A stretch of 64,000 bases of DNA from Hirundichthys speculiger (taxonomy: Eukaryota > Chordata > Actinopteri > Beloniformes > Exocoetidae): NCBI GenBank assembly GCA_018398805.1, contig JAGFBZ010001254.1:2689001-2753000 (forward strand), read 5' to 3'. Of the stretch, positions 35,501 to 50,500 are shown piece after piece (the stretch's first letter is position 1; each line of letters opens with the position of its first letter). A program made the position numbers and the translations under genes. Under the pieces are notes generated by a model. That model did no database searches. It saw only the letters and a list, made by a program, of their open reading frames with translations, and was not told the DNA's origin.

Positions 35501-38500
35501 GGAAATCACTTGTTTTTTGCCGTCAAATGCTACACTATCATATATTGTTGAAACACCATGTCTTTTTTTTTTTTTTTATAAAGACAGACCCTGTATGATC
35601 CTAAACCTTCACAATATTTAGAATTGATAGAATATGTGTGAGTGCTCAGGACAAGAAACAATATTAGCTTTTTTATCTCTGCAGGTTCCTGTACAACCGC
35701 TCAGGGGAGTGGAGTGATGGAACTGTTCCCATCCTGGCCACCACCGCTGCTGGCTTCACATACATTACATTTTTAATGGTCAGTCCCACAATACTCATTG
35801 AGGAGATATTTACGATGTGTTGCTCATCAAAATATCTTGTTCGGGCAAGCTGAAATATGTTCGGCAGCATGGTTCTTTTTTTAGTTGTACTCTGTGTGAG
35901 GGTGTGTCTCGTTTTTTTTTCCCCCTTTTTTTTTAGGTTTTAGCACTTTGTCATGTTGCACTTGGGCAACAGTTGAATTTACACTGGCTCCATAAGGTAA
36001 TGTGCCAAATATGAGACTGAGAAACAGCATTTGTGTGGATGTGGTTTGTAAAATGTGTGAGGTAAAGGAGGTGGGTGATTTTTACATATTTATTTTTCTA
36101 TGTGTCGTAATGCATGTAAGTGTGTTTGGACTTGTTGTGTGTGAATGTTCTCATTTTTTTTCTGGTCATCTGAACTTTTCCTGAACTTAGTGGTCCATGT
36201 ACAGTTGTGAAATCCCAGTAAAGGACCTGCTTGTGTATGTTATCAGCAAAATAAATAGACTTATCAACCACTGGGTAGGGTGTGAGAGGCCTGAGTTATT
36301 TGAGGTTATTTGTGGTTTATTTTCTCTTCTTCCCAAAGGAACATTTATTTTGATTTTCAATCTCTCATCATTTCCTCCTCTCCATCCACACAGATTGGAG
36401 TGGTTGCTGCTTTGCTCACCACCATTGTTGGGGTGATATCTGTCAATCAGACGTGGGGACAAGAGTGGGATGTTGTCCCCATCTCCTTGCAGGTCAGTTT
36501 TATTGAGAATTCACCAAAGACAAAAAGCTGATAGCACAGGCTGGAGGCAAGCTTTTAACTACCGAGATCAAATCTGTCCATGCTTATGAATTGTCTTTAT
36601 TTTTTTTATATGTAATAGTAAAATCCCTCTGAGGTTAATTTGCCAGATGGATCATTTACTATTATGTTGGGAATTGCTCTTGATACTCTCCAGATTCATT
36701 ATTGCAGTGAGTGAAATAAAATGGGAAATGTGTAAATTATACTTTTGTGGCACATTACTCAATCCACATCTGTCCTCCAGTGATATTTAATACTTTAATC
36801 AATGTTCAAAGATACTTGGGTAACTTATAATTAACATCTCAATGTGACAAGACTACCAGTAATGCGTGATTGAAGAAGTTCAGTTCCTCTCAAACTGAGG
36901 CGATTAAAATTGAATGACTCTACAAATAACAGCTATTATCTCTGACTAGTGTTGCCAGTGTCTCGGCCCTTGATAATGACTGTAATTCCATGCCTCTTTT
37001 TTTTCTGTTCTTTACTTTTGTTTCTTTTTGCTATCTTGAAACTATTATGTCATTTGTTTTACCTTTTTTTTCTGTTTCTCAAAATTGTGTTCCCTGTGCA
37101 GGCTACAGGTCCTTTCCTGCACATAGGGGCCCTTGCTGCAGTCACAGCACTCTCTTGGATTGTGGCAGGACAGGTCGCCCGAGCAGAAAAACCAAGTATG
37201 TTTACTTCTCCAATGCAGAATGTAATTTATTTCTGCGTGATGCAACTGTCTGTCACAGTGAAGACAAACACTGAAGAGCAATCCTGAATGATTAACAATG
37301 TGCAGACTGGAGACCAGGATCTCCACCCAGGGTGCCTAAGATAATCAACATTCATGAGATACTGTCCTGCTAGGGCACCTTGTATTATTTGATCCATGAG
37401 TAAAAGATTCTTTCTGAAGACCAATGCCTCTAAGAGTGCATGTTTAACCTTACTGTCATTGGTTTCTTTAAAAAGGAAGAGGTCTTAATTGAATTAGAAT
37501 TTTGTGTTATTTATGTATAAGCTACTAAAGATGTAGTTAGCTGAATATTTACAGTTTTTACAGTCAAAGATCTACATCTTAATATTTATTTACATGCAGG
37601 TATTTTAATCTGAAGATGCATCTCAACATTTAAGTTTTACTCGCAGTAGTTTATACACAATAAAGTCTCTGGATGTAACAGCCTCTTTTTGAAGCATGAT
37701 CATACTGAACAAGACAGTTTGTTCTTTGTGTGTAATTTAAAACTATTAAAAGGATTTTTTGCCATTCACATTTCATGGTCTGACTTTTGGATAGATTTGA
37801 TGATGTGGAAAGCTCTTGGCCAGATTACTCCCACACTGAAACCACTGTAATGCAGATCACTTTCTGAGAATCAGAGATGTGAGGGTGTGTGTGGGTGTGT
37901 GTTTGTGGGTGTTAGGGTCAGTGAGGGCTGTGGGTCTTATGGGTGTAATAAGAGTTGACTGGTCAACTCCACCCCAGAGCTGTCCTTGAAATACGTACAT
38001 TCTTATAGACGTGGGTTAATGTGTATGTGTGTGATTGTGGGGGTGCCAATGGCAGCGTGTCGTTCACTACTGTGTGAGCTGCTGTGTCACATTTGCAGCA
38101 GTTACAACTGGCTCTGCTCAACTGTGGTAAATTTTCACACATCCTGAAAAGCTGCAGATTTAGTAGGCTTTGGGTACACATAAAAACAAACAAGATATAG
38201 CATGAAAATCAATGAGCTTTTGATGGCACTAAATGACAGAATTTGCTACCTTTGAATAGTTTTAGGCTTCCTTTTTTGCGGTAAGCAAAAAACCTGCTTA
38301 TAGTAGCTTTTTATTTTTATTTTTCAACCTTATGGACAGACATCTTTAACTAGATTGTTGCTACTCTGCCTTCTCACAGTGTTCCAGGTGGTGGTTGTAC
38401 TGCTGTATCTCATTGTGTTACTGGGACTCTCTGTGATGCCCCTGTATATCACCTCCCCCTGTATCATGGACCCAAGCACCCTCAAACCACGCCCCGATGT

Positions 38501-41500
38501 TATTGGCCACCAGGGAGCACCCATGGTGAGTCAGTTTATGTCTGATTTGCAAAATGTGTTGGGTTTTTTTAAGCTATCCAATTTAGGCTTCTCACTGAGC
38601 CACCCTCCCAGAGTGCTAAGGACCATTCTGATTTAGAGAGAGCCCAGGAAAATAAAAACTATTAAGTCCATGAAAGTTTCTCAAAGCAAATAGTTCTCTC
38701 TGCAGTCATGTTTAAGAGTCTGTTGAAACCTTTTACTTCAGTATGCATCAGAATGCCTCATTAAAATGTGATTAATGTACATTAAAGCTCATTTTTACTT
38801 TCACATTGCATGTATTAAATATTCATTTGAGTATCATAGAAGGATCTTTGTGGTTGGCAGAACATTCTGTTAAGAACTGTGTAACACTTGAAAAGGAAAT
38901 TAAATAGAGGTTAATCAAAACAGTTACTCACTCTCTCTAAAACACATGCCCTGTTTTTGGTTGTATTTCTGCAAAATTATTGATCATCTCAGTGGAATCT
39001 AAAATAAGGGACTCTTCTAGGCTCAGAGGAAAACAAACAATAAAAGTGCTAGGAAAAAGATCACATAACAAGAATCAGTTTCCTAGACTAACAGTATTGA
39101 TTTCAGCAGCATTCCTCTCCTGTTGTTCCTAGTTGGTAGCTTTTCTCACAGGGTCTCAAAGTAAGGGTCTACTCTAATAAGTGATGTTTTAGTATCGATC
39201 ATAACATTGATTTGTGTTAAAGAGCAATCCACATCACTGGCCTTTCTCATCTTACACATTCCTTTGTTTTGAAATGAAGGAATCTTTTTTTTTTTTGTGC
39301 ATCCACACATTCATAATGACATTTATTAACTCCATAAAACAAGCCCTGTTAATTATGTTTTTAAGTGGTGTTTTCTTTTTTTGTTTTTTGTTATTTAAAC
39401 CAATATTTTGGGATTTTTTTCATCAGTGGCTGCAGGTTGTCCAGTAAGGTTACCAGTTTGGTCATCGTTACAGGAATATTTGTAATTGCAGTTTGTTTGT
39501 CTTTACTGTGCCTCTGTGCCTAGCTCGCTCCAGAGAACACATTGTGGTCTTTCCAGCGATCTCTGCAGATGAACGTCACTGGACTGGAGGTCGACGTAGC
39601 TATCAGGTATGCACACTCAAACACACACACTTGGCAATCAATACAGTAGGGCAATGAACAAACAAAGAGGTCATTTAGTCTCTATCTCCATTTTGGCTTC
39701 CCCTTGTTGGTGTGATGAAAAAATCAAAATGCCAGTTTATCAAAGTCTCATAGTTGGATTCCAGGTGGGAGTTGGACTCCATCGGAGTTCACTTTGTCTT
39801 TTCACAATTTTTATGAACAGAATTTCTAGGTGCAGCGAAGGAGGTCTGGTTTGGTGGTCTCAGGACACCATCTTAGCTTTTTGCAGATGATGTGATGTGG
39901 TTCTGTTGGTTTCATCAAGACATAATTTTCAGCTTTCTTTTGAGTGGTTCGCAACTGAGTGTGAAACGGTGGGGATCAGCACCTCCAAATCTGACATCAT
40001 GGTTCTCAGTTGGAAAAGGGTGAAATGCCCTTTTGGGCTGGGGGTGAGGCGCTGCCTCAAGTAGATGAGTTAAAGTATCATAGTGTTTTGTTCTCTAGTG
40101 AGAGAAGAATGGAACGGTGGGTTGACAGTAGGGCTGCACAATTAATCGAAAAATAATCGAAATCGTGATTTTTGGTTGCCACGATTAAAATCGTGAATTA
40201 TCGTGACCATGTACAATGTAGTGTAGGGGACAATGTAATGACCTGCCTTTGGGCGTTCTTGAAGCTAAGACATGTTTACAGGCTGGTGTTTATGGCCAAA
40301 AATCTCTAGGACCGCCTAAGTTTCATGCTATTGCCTTTTATATAATTTGTCCATCCTTTATGCAATACTTTCTTGGTTACATTTCATATCGTGATTTTAA
40401 ATAACATTCTGAACAAAAAATATTTTTTATTGTTGATTAATCTTGATTAATAATCGTAATCGTGATTTTGATCCAAATAATGGTGATTATCATTTTTTCC
40501 ATAATCGTGCAGCCCTAGTTGACAGATGGATCGGTGCAGCATCTGCAGTAATGCAGACACTGTACTGGTCTGTTTTAGTGAAGAGGGAATTGAGCACAAA
40601 GGCAAGTCAATCTTTGTTCCTATCCTCACCTGTGGTGATTAAAAGAATGTGATCTTGAAAACAAGCATTTGATATGAGTTTCCACTACAGGGTGGCTGGA
40701 CTTTCCCAGCCACCCTGCCTATTAGATGTAGGCTGAGAAGGTCAGTCATCGGAGAGAGGCTGGGAGTAGAGACACTGCTCCTCCACGTTGAGAGAAACCA
40801 GCTGAGGTGATTTAGGTATCTGGCAAGGATGCCCCCTTTAATGCCTCCCTGGGAAGTTGTTTTTTTTGTTTGTTTTTTTTTTTTTCAGAAAATGGGAGAA
40901 GGCCCCAAGGCAGACTCAGGACATGCTGGAGATATATAATATCTCAGCTAACCTGGGAATGCCTCAGTATTCCCCCAGACAGCTGGAGGAGGTAGCCATG
41001 GAGAGGGTTGCTGGCCCTCTAATCCAAATTTGGATAAGGGATAATTTCTCAAAAATGTTTAGGCTAGTCATGAACACGCCTATGGCTGACTATGTATCAC
41101 AGTTGCAGAACATGTTGCTTCTCTTAGCTAGATTAAATTACATTAATTATAGACCAAAATGTTATTCTGCTGCTTTGCACTGTTTATGCCACAACACCAT
41201 AAGGATTAATGTGGTTTAAAACAAGTCAATAGCATTCAAGTATACTCGCATACGGAAGCTTCTTAGAATGAAGAAGTGAATGGACTCGAGAGATGCAACT
41301 GCAAATCAGTCTAACAGCAGTCAGTAGATGGTTGCATGACATCATCAACATAATTGGAGCTGATAGGTTGAGCTCAGAGAGACACTTGGAGGGAGAGTAG
41401 GAACTGGGGTGGGAGGATACTTAAGTGACTATGATGAATCGTGGCTGTACATGTCTACTCATGCGTGTACAGAAATGGAGGATGAGCGTGTGGAGGTGGG

Positions 41501-44500
41501 GAGTATTGGTTACTGGTGCAGTGTGTGTGCTTATGCAAGTTTCCATTTTGGAGCCACAGTTTCTTAATGTAATGTCTATAACGTTGCTTCCAGTGTACTC
41601 TTGCATTGTAGATGAGTATGTGGATGCTCTTTTTTTCTTGATTTGTGACCCCCTTCATGGTTCAGTTTGTGTGTTTTCAGTATCTTGTCACTGTATTGTC
41701 CTGAGAGGAGTGAACGGGTGTGTGGTTGGTGTAAGTTGCTGACAGGTGAGCTCCTGATGGTGCTCAGTAATTAGACTTGATGACAACCACAGCGACAGAC
41801 AGACTCCCCTCCTACAGGAGGCCGGTGTTTCTCCAGTATTAACATTCATATTTGTTATTCAAATTGTGAGCTTCTTTTAGAGATAAAAATTTGGATAACA
41901 AATTTGACAAACTGGAGGTCTTGTTGCTACTACACATGCACACCAGCATGAGCTCATAAGACAGACAATAACAAATTGATTGAACAGCAGCATTTTCTTT
42001 ACACATATCTTTTTTTGTTTTGTTTTAAATTCACACTTGAGCTACAAAAAGTTGTTTTGGTGATTCTCTCCTCCTCTTGCTATGTTAAACAGTATCTCTG
42101 CTTTAACTTTAACTATCTACTTTTTAACTGAAGAAATGTGAGCAATCATAGTTGGGTAATTGGAAAGAAAAATACTGTGGGTATGATGTCAGTGGGATTT
42201 CTGAAGTTGTCTTCCTGATATCTAGTGTTGATGGTGTGCCATTCCTGATGCATGATCTTACTCTGCGGAGGACCACAGATGTGGAGAAAGTTTTTCCAGA
42301 TAGGAGGATGGAAGAAGCCTCATCATTCAACTGGACAGATCTGCAGCAGCTCAATGCAGGAGAGTGGTTCCTCAAGGTAGCTCCCAACTGCTAATACAGA
42401 CTAAAATAAAGAAGTTATTTTTATTTTAGAGCCTTTATAGCTTGAACCGACAGTGTGACGTGATTCAGTGATGTGCAATAAAGCCATTGGACCACTGTGT
42501 CACAAATAGTATGTGACTTTGTTCAATTATCTTTTTTGACATCTTGGACTTAATGGAAATAAAAAAATTAACTTAGTCATACATGAAGATTATGTCAAAT
42601 ACTACAGGTGTTGATAGTATTTGTTTTAACCTACACTGAAGGAAAAAAGAAACGCACCATTTTCGTTTTCTCAATTTTTCCAAAAATATTATAGACAGTG
42701 AAAAATTACAAACTACAATGAGTTTAGTACAATTTTGAGTCAAAATGAAATCACTGTTTTCCTGGTTCCGGTTGATTGATTTTGATCAGCAATAACAATT
42801 GTAGTTTTGTATAATCACCTATGTCTGGGTCATGAGTAAAACTCAGAGATGAATTGGACCTGTCCTCAATTGTGCACAACCATTCCCTATAAAAAGACAC
42901 CAAAATGGATAAAAAGCACATTTGTTCACGATGCCACGACTACAGCAACCAGAGAGAGATCGTGCCATTGGCATGCTTCAAGCTGGAAGGAGCACACGGG
43001 CTGTAGCCAGGGTGTTTGGAGTCCATCACTCTACTGTTGTACGCCTTGCTGAGCGTTTCCAGACCACTGGATCCTCCAATGACCGTCCAAGATCTGGTCG
43101 ACCACGTGTCACAACGGCCGCACAGGACCGAGCGAATCGGCTGTCACATCTCCGTGACAGGTTTCGACCAGCAACAAGAACTGCTGCCGAAACCATTGGG
43201 ACCCATCAATTATCAGTGTCCTTGAGGCGAATGGTGGTCATGTTAATTACTGACAATCGAATCAAATAACTGTGTTTTTGTTTACTGTGATGCTTTATTG
43301 TTTGGTCATGTTATTGCTATTGAAACTGTCACAAGCATTGATTAATTGGGTCTGAATATCAGGGACAGGTATATGGTTGATGTGCACATGTAATATTTCC
43401 ATTAAAAATAAGTAACCAAAAGAAAATGTGGTAAAAAAGCAGTGGTGTGTTTCTTTTTTCCTTGAGTGTACTTGAATAATTCAGTGAAAACACAGAAACA
43501 AACAAGCAAAGAAAGTGTACAGCTGTATCCAATTATTCCTCTCTGCATGACTCCATGTGATTATGTGAGGAGATGTGACTTCTCTTCAGCTGAATCAGTC
43601 TTTGCTATTTAGGTGCTTTGCTGTGTTTCACCATTGAGATCATATATTATTCATTCTTCTCACTCAAAGTATATTTTCAAATTTTTTCTATAAATACATA
43701 CATTTGTAATGTGTACATTACCAGTGTAGTTTCATCTCTAAAGAAATATTCATATAAATCATTTTATTGTGGTGCTTAGATTTAAAGAGATTCCATGGTG
43801 CAAAGATGCAATGTATAGAGTATTTTAGCAGTAACGTTGTTGCAGTATAGTGTGTTATTGAAAATGAGGCAGTACAGCCAGTAACATTACACTGCTCTTA
43901 AAAACAGTTGTAACTTCTTTCTTTTATCTTGTTAAAGGATGACCCCTTCAGGACAGTGTATACCTTGTCCCAGCCAGAAAAGAATAAGATTAAAGAGCAG
44001 AAAGTCTGCAGTCTGGAGCAGCTTCTAAACCTGTCCTCCATTCACAACATCACAGTGGTTTTTGGGCTACAAAGACCTCCTCCTCAACATCCCTGCTACC
44101 ACACATGGATCAATGATACACTACAAGCAGTGCAACAGTCTGGGATTCCTCAAAACCTGGTAACTATACAAAAAGGAAATGCTTAAATGTATACAATCTC
44201 TCTTGTGTTTATTCCTTTATCCTGCTTTATGTCTGATATGTCATATCTTCTGAGCATGTTTCATGCAAACTTGATGGGTTAAAATGTGAATTAGTAAGAA
44301 GAATGGTTTGTTCTTGATCTCAAAGTTACAAGGTTGCATTGATCCTTGTCATTGGACTGTGTCTAGGTGATGTGGACTCCCGATGAGTACAGAGGTCAGG
44401 TGAGAATGTTAGCACCTGGTCTGATCCAGACCTCAGTAATGAAAAAGACTCTACAAAGTCTGCAGCAGTCAGGCATCAGCAGGCTTCTGCTTAGATACAA

Positions 44501-47500
44501 CCAAGCCAGCACAAATGAAATCAGGTAGGGTCAGACACAGACATGATACATTATCAGGGTGACATGTGAATCTCGATATAATAAAGAGCCTAAATGCTTG
44601 GGTTTTTTTTTTTCTCCAGAATCTTCTCTGAAACCCACATTAACCTCACTCTCTACACTGTCAATGAACCGTGGCTGTACTCTGTGCTCTGGTGCAGCGG
44701 GGTGCCTTCAGTCTCCTCCGAGGCCCCGCATATCCTCAAGAAGGTGCCTTATCCAATCTGGCTCATGGTGAGAACTTGAAATCAAGTCTTCATTTTTGTA
44801 ACGTGGCCTTTTCTAACTTTCACAGCCAGAACTTACAGAAATACAAGTGGATCTGGATGTCTCTTTGCTGGATAAAATAGAATTGTGAGGAACAATTCTA
44901 TTTTATAAATGTGTAGAAAGCCCATTTTCAGAAAAGTTGGGTGATTTTTAACAGAATATCATTGTGCTTTTCTACGTTAATACTGCATCAGTGTAAATGG
45001 AAGCAGTACTGAGACAACCCCACACCATCACTAACCCTGGATTTTGGTCTTGTTGCTGCTAATGATCTGGATGGTCCTTTTTGTCTTTGGTCCAGAACAC
45101 ATGACATTTATTCTCCAAAAAAATCTGGAATGCTGATTCTTGTGACCACAATACATATTCCAACTGTATCACGGTTCATCCCAGATGCCTCTGAGCTGAG
45201 AAATACACCCTCTCTGGAAAATTAATATCAGTCTTCTTCTTCTGTGAAGTTTTAAGTAATTTGTGAATGTAGCTCTGTATGTCATTGCTTGACAAGGGTT
45301 TCCCAAACTAATAGTTTCCCTCCGTACTTAGAAGAGTTGTTGATGATGCGATGTCTTCTGAGGGACTGGATATTATTGGTGTCCAGATTAAGTCTGCGAC
45401 CTTTGCTCTTTACATGCTGAACTTCCTCCAGATTCCTTGAATTATTTGATGATATCACTGCACAGTAGAAAAAAAAATCATTCAAATTCCTCCCAATCTT
45501 TCTTTTAGGAACAGGTTTTTAAACATTATTTTAGTTTCTCACACATCTGTTGGCAAACTAGAGAACTTGTGCCAAACTTTTGTTAATCAAAAACACAACC
45601 TTTCATTTATACCGGTTTTGTTCAAATACATCATTACAGTCATTATGAGTTATTATTACGCTGTTAATTTTTCCTGGTCCAACTTTTAAATATTGATCCA
45701 TTTTTTTGTATTATTAAATATTTCTTTGGTTCATTTGGTTCATTTTATTCCTTTTTTTCCCTGATATTTACCAACTATATCTGTTTTTGGGTTGTACTTT
45801 AACTTCAATTCAACACCAAAACCCAGTTAGCACTGAGTGCAAAGCTGCAGTGAATCTAGATTAGTCTAGGCCTATGTCTTTCCAAGCAAGAGTTGTTTGT
45901 GGTTTATCGGAAAACCATTAATCAGGAAAATAAAATATATATATATTGCCTTGATCTTTCAACATCTGTAGTGCATTATATTGTACAAGTCAGGGAGTCT
46001 GGTGAAGTCTCAGTGCTTCCAGACTAAGGCCAGAAACGCCTGTTAGATGGACGTAATCATAGAGCCATCAGGCACCACTGCAATGACAAATTGTCAAGCT
46101 ATGACAAATACATCTACATGGTTGTATACCTTAACAAACCACTGTCACTCAACAGACTCCGCTGCTGAAACCAGAGATGTTACCTGAAACTGGATTATGC
46201 CAAAAGGAAGCCTTCTATTAACTTTCTCTGGGATAAACTCATCTCAGTTTAACAGAAAGATTGTAAACATGTGTTTTGCAGTAAATGAGTCCATCTTTAA
46301 AAGAATGATCTGGTGCTAAATCAGCCACAGGTCTTTTACTAGATGGTGATTAATGTAAACTTTTGTTAGGGAGTATTTTCTTTACAGATCTATAGTTGAT
46401 TTAACCGTGGAACATTACTTTAAGGATGATTTTTAGTGAAGAAAAAAAAATGTTTGCATGCCAAAGATAAGACAGTCCAGTCTGTTGTCACCAAAACATG
46501 CAAAAGCAGCTTGTCTGATGGTATAAAGCTGCATCGGTGCCCACAACATGGATGACTTGAATATGTGAAAAAGGTGCCATTAATGCATCATACATGTTAC
46601 CATCAAAGTGGCACCTTTTCCATCATTTTAAACGGACTGTCTGGCTTTTATTCCAAATGTTTTCACCTAATAGAGCTGTATGATGCATATTGAAGATTAT
46701 AATTAGACAACAAGCAGACAACGTTGAGCTGAAAATTTCTGTTTGGCAAAAATCAACCGAGATTTATCTTGTAAAACTGCACCAACTATTATCTTCTGTT
46801 CTCAAACAATTTAATTAAAAAAAAGTATTTTCGAGGACTGAAACATTTCGCTCTTCCAAATTTGTTTGTCAAGGATCAAAGTTTATATTTGTTTGTTTTG
46901 AAAATACAGGAAAAGTTTGCCACTGAGAAACCGAAAAAAAATCCTTTGAGTTTGTAGCTGTTCAGAGAAAAAGGTTTAAGAAGTTGTTGCATATTTTTGA
47001 TATTTAAAAAATATTTATTTTTAAACAATGCATTTATAGCACATTTTTATCCCCGCACAAATGGTCAATTATAAAAAAAATACCAAAAAAAAAAAAAAAA
47101 CCCAACTCTCCTGTTTCTCCTGTTTTTTGGTTTCCTCCAGCTAGAATCCCTAAAACCTGTTGATAAAAGTGTTTTTAAAAATTGTGTTAAAAGTGTGGAA
47201 ATCTTTCAGCTTCGATTTTCCTGTGTAAATCATCCGGTTTGAAAAGTTTAGAACAAAATGTTGGACATTTTAGCTCATTTTTAATCAGTTGTAATAATCA
47301 TTTTCATTTCCTCCATTACCTCTTTGTATTGGAGCATCCTGTTATTTTTCCACATTTACCTAAAATGCTTGCAGCACTGAAAGGTGTGCATCTTTGCTGT
47401 CATGAGTCTGACTCTTGGATCAGTCGTTTCCTGAAACGTCTCTACACGGGGTTGAACCCACACTGAGCTTCTCTGATGTTGTTTCCACCTGCTTCAGAAG

Positions 47501-50500
47501 TGCAGCGTGACAGATCAGTTTTTTCCATTGGGACTTCTGCATGACAACCTGTTGACATGACTGCTGGCCTCCTGCTAAAAGGTTCAGGGAGAGTTGATTC
47601 TGTCATGGCATCTGCAGTGCAGTCTGTTTGTTTGAACAGTGTCACGATGCCATATCTGACATTTCCTGTTCATAAGACCAGTGGAAGTCATTATTTAATC
47701 TTCACGAGCACCTCATCATATTTAGGCGAGACTTAACTCTTGTGTAACTACATGTCACAGTTTAAATTCCTGCTGACATTAGTGCATGTTTAAAATATGT
47801 GCAGAACTCCCTTTTTTCCTCTTTTTTTTAATTTAATACTAAATTGACCTATAGTGGATTTATGTGAAAAGAAGATTTGATGTAACATTTGAAGAAAGAT
47901 GACATTTCGCTGTCCACGTAATAGATGTACTCTTTGTATGTGGCTCTTGTATTCACATCTACCATGAATGTGTGTTTGTGTTTGTGTGCTTTCAGAGGCC
48001 AAGTGAATACTGCCTGATGTGGGTGTCGGCAGACGTCCTCTCCTTCGTTGTGGTCATTGGAATCTTCATTTTCCAGAAGTAAGTCCAAACCCTTAAAGAT
48101 ACGCGAACGCTGTCAAACCATGTTTGAGCTGAAATATTGTTGCTCTTAAAGTCAAACACAGTCTTTAAATCTACAACGGGTTTTTGACACCTTTGATTTT
48201 TAAATTAGCTTCAGTGAAGCAAATGCTGTACTGTACTGTACTCATGTACAGCCCAGGAACATTGCTTCAATGTTTGTTTGTTTTTTTAAATGTCCCTTTT
48301 AATTTGGTTTTCCAGAAATGACTGAAAGTAGAAACTGGAAAGAGTAAACATATTCACGTACAGACTGTCTGATGGGTTTATTAGCTGTTCTGATGTAGTT
48401 CTGCTTGCCTCTGTCATTGTAACTCTGTTTAAAGCCAAACCAGTGTTGACAGAGAAGATGTGCTTTAACATGCTATTACTTGGTTAAACCCCTCACACTT
48501 GTCTATTGTTTCTGTTTCTCTGTTGAAAAGTGTTTGTTTTTGTTTGTTTTGGTGATGACTTCAGAGACAGATGACTTGTACTCTCGTCATTTCTGGGATG
48601 GAGGTTTTTGTTTCCTCCTCGAAACTGTCCAGCACAAGTGTTCTCTGCTTGGCCGAGCTCTTCAGTAGCTTCTGCTGGCTTCCAAACTGACCTCTCTTTT
48701 CTCCCGCCTTCTTTTGTCCTTCTCTGCCTTTCTACCTCTTCCCTCGTCCTCTCTCTGCCTGATGTGCATGCTCTCCTCCTCCTCTGCTGCATTCTGGCAT
48801 CTTCTCTCAGCTATCACATGATCAGGTAACTGGGTCACCTCTTCTGACCCCAAAGTCCTCTCTTCTTTCACCCTCTTTCATTCTCTTTGCCCTTCATTGT
48901 TTCATTTGATGCATTTGGCCTTAGGCTCTCTTCTCCTCTTTTTTTCTTGTTTCTTTTTAGTGATATATGATCCATCTCACTTAGCCTTTCCTCTTCCCCC
49001 TGATTTCCACCATATTTCTATATTTATCTTCATCTCTGACTTCTCTGTATTACCTGTATTGTTGTTCTGCACTGCTGCCTTTTCTCTTAAGAGAAGACCT
49101 CTTGCCTTGCTCTGGGTAAAATAACAGATTTAAACCACGTAACAAAAAAAAAAAAAAAGAAAATAAGTGCCCAACAAGATTTTAAAATAAATCATCTGCC
49201 ATTAAGTCCAGTAAGTAAATAGGTAAATGAAACCAGGGGTATGTGCTCATCAGGGTGAGTTGCCTCAGGATTTACTTTGAATGATTCTGACTGACGAAAT
49301 AATTTTCTACTCTTTATCTATCTATTATTCACAATTTATTGTGACTAATGCTCTTGAGTTGATTTAATCAAAATCAATGCTGTTTTCATTAAGACAAAGG
49401 CACCATTTTCCCACATGTGAAATCAAGTCCCAGCTTATTACTAGAAAGGAACGATCTTCCGTGCAGATTCAAATGTCCGTCCCCACATTTCACAGTATGG
49501 AGAGAAGTCCAGTCCTAGTGATAAATTTGTCTTATATTCAGTTGATGTATAGCATTATGCAGAAATAATAATGATTTCATCAAGAATCAGTAAGGACTTT
49601 GGATAATTAAAAAATCCCTTTGAACATGATGAGCACTTATCCTCTGAAAGACAGCCACACAGGAGCAGGAACAGAATGCATTTATTAGCAACGTATTAAA
49701 CCTTAATTATCTCCCAATAAAGTCTGAGTGACACACCAAACCAAAATGCATTTTGATTAAAAGCTTATACCTTTTTATACCTCATAATCAGGTTTATCTT
49801 ATTAACATCAAACAGGCAGCTGCATCTTATGAATCATTAAAAAAGGTAAAAAACTGTGCTTGTATTTTAGTGTTGACTTAAGAATAGATCTGGGAGATAT
49901 GGCCTCAAATCAATATCACGATTAATTAATCACATTACCTCAATTACGATTAATGAACCATTTATTTTAGATCACTGACAAGGTTTTTTTTCTGCCAATA
50001 TTTTAACAAGTTAATCTGATATTTTTCTAATAAGAGTCCATATTTTAGTGCTTTTAAAGTGAGTAGAGGGAAACACAAATTAACTATTTATAGTAATTTA
50101 TTGAATTTTTCACATAACTCAAACAATCGACATAATTAATTTGGGACAAGTCGATTATTAGTTCTGAATTTTGGTTTTGATTAATATTCGATTAATTTCC
50201 CAGCACTACTTCAGGATGCATTTGTTTAATACGCTGAAATATTTATACAGTGCATTCACAATTATATGCACTGTTAGTGTTAAAAACATCCTTTAGAGTG
50301 TTGATTTTATTATTAAAAACATGCCATTTACATAAATATTCAGACCTTTCACTCAGTTTTTAAAGCAGTTTCTGCAGTGATGAAAACCTCAATTCTTCTT
50401 GTAAATCATCTGACTTATTCTTAGATAATCAAACTTATTCTTGTGAAACTTCTCTCATTTAAGCTTTCAGAACTGTTCAAGCTCAGACAGGTGCACAGTC

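Noticed and set aside
41425..41742. 105-residue plus-strand open frame
   Set aside because: Cys/Val-rich low-quality frame in a gdpd5 intron without splice context or recognisable domain.
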